Part shown: piece after piece, positions 14,482 through 14,712 of the stretch
How the letters are laid out: each line of letters starts with the position of its first letter
Position numbering within the stretch: position 1 is the first letter of the stretch
Source: Cyanobacteriota bacterium
GTDB taxonomy: Bacteria > Cyanobacteriota > Cyanobacteriia > PCC-6307 > Cyanobiaceae
Assembly (NCBI GenBank): GCA_947463165.1
Contig: CANHSW010000020.1
Location: forward strand, 1 to 14,712
Direction of reading: 5' to 3'
Length of the DNA: 14,712 nucleotides
Made by a program: the position numbers and the translations under genes
Notes under the pieces: model-generated
Told to the model about the DNA's origin: nothing
The model's input: only the letters and a program-made list of their open reading frames with translations
Database searches by the model: none

Positions 14482-14635
14482 GGCGCTCTGGCGGCTGCGT
14501 TCTGCCTGGTGTAAAGCACCGGCTGTGATCGACCGGCTGTGATCGGCTTGCTGTGATCCCTGCCTGGGCGTTGGCCCCCGCTGGCTGCTGTGGATAAATA
14601 CTCCAGCTAGGATGATTGTCTTGGCGATCTGAATC
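14482..14635. other. Gap between rfbC and the next epimerase
   Basis: No gene is seen. The gap carries three tandem 14-bp units and, near its end, AT-rich sequence with -10-like TAAATA (14595-14600) and TAGGAT (14608-14613). TTGGCC at 14571-14576 is a possible -35, 18 bases before TAAATA. No clear rho-independent terminator follows rfbC. Confidence 0.5.
14518..14559 (+). repeat. Three tandem 14-bp units after rfbC
   Basis: Two identical copies of accggctgtgatcg (14518-14531 and 14532-14545) are followed by a diverged third, gcttgctgtgatcc (14546-14559). The kept core is GCTGTGATC. Confidence 0.85.
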
Positions 14636-14712
14636 CTGACTTCAGCACAATCGCAGCGACCAATACTGGTAACCGGCGCTGCGGGATTTATTGGTGCTGC
14701 GGTGGCGGCCCA
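14636..14712 (+). CDS. NAD-dependent sugar epimerase/dehydratase, partial N-terminus
   Basis: The frame reads TSAQSQRPILVTGAAGFIGA and runs off the edge. It contains the Rossmann loop TGAAGFIG of extended short-chain dehydrogenases. The AAGFIGAAVA style is often seen in UDP-glucuronate 4-epimerases of the CapI group, but 25 codons are too few to decide. A TGA at 14630-14632 closes the frame upstream, and the only initiation-like codon between it and the loop is CTG 14636. No in-frame ATG, GTG or TTG precedes the first strand. The start is therefore a rare CTG, or the annotated start lies further inside. It continues the nucleotide-sugar theme of the cluster. Confidence 0.7.
   Translation, partial: MTSAQSQRPILVTGAAGFIGAAVAA

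Noticed and set aside
1..14712. Defence, toxin-antitoxin, phage or other specialised system
   Set aside because: I looked for nucleases, ATPases other than Wzt, toxin-antitoxin pairs, integrases and reverse transcriptases on both strands and recognised none. The content is polysaccharide biosynthesis plus transposase debris.

Overview
The window looks like part of a surface-polysaccharide locus from a cyanobacterium, probably a high-GC unicellular Synechococcus/Cyanobium-type organism. This assignment is an inference. It rests on the gene content (UDP-xylose synthase beside a dTDP-rhamnose operon, with Wzm/Wzt export), on transposase remnants that resemble families common in cyanobacteria, and on the high-GC coding style of the right half. 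I found no rRNA, tRNA or CRISPR array.

The left half (1-8612) is read on the minus strand. From upstream to downstream it holds a polyprenyl-phosphate sugar transferase that starts the glycan (7194-8567), two GT2 glycosyltransferases that nearly abut (5315-6166 and 4474-5313), then the ABC exporter wzm-wzt (1856-2725 and 525-1856, coupled by a TAATG overlap), then a SAM methyltransferase cut by the window edge (1-503). These look like one glycan assembly/export operon now split by two zones of decayed insertion sequences. Zone A (about 3180-4075) holds an IS66-like C-terminal scrap, the N-terminal half of an IS4-type transposase with a nonsense codon, and the first codons of an IS3-type orfA. 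Zone B (about 6270-6820) holds a longer, frameshifted IS3-type orfA followed by a cluster of small palindromes. The two IS3 remnants have the same orientation and bracket the two glycosyltransferases.

Between the minus-strand and plus-strand halves (8613-9783) lies degraded sequence: a glycosyltransferase pseudogene (about 8620-9020) with an in-frame stop and a lost acidic motif, an uncertain small membrane-protein frame (9271-9477) behind an arginine-codon repeat, and a gene-free stretch.

The right half (9784-14712) is read on the plus strand: uxs (UDP-xylose synthase), rfbA, rfbD, rfbB and rfbC (the complete dTDP-L-rhamnose pathway from glucose-1-phosphate), and the first codons of a further NAD-dependent sugar epimerase at the edge. 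Together the genes would supply UDP-xylose and dTDP-rhamnose, load a first sugar-phosphate on the lipid carrier, extend the chain, possibly methylate it, and export it through Wzm/Wzt.

I did not find a clearly new biological system. The most unusual structures are non-coding: six tandem 17-bp units between rfbA and rfbD, a run of seven GCCCY pentamers that forms a strong G-quadruplex motif just after the sugar-transferase stop codon, three tandem 14-bp units after rfbC, and the palindrome cluster in zone B.
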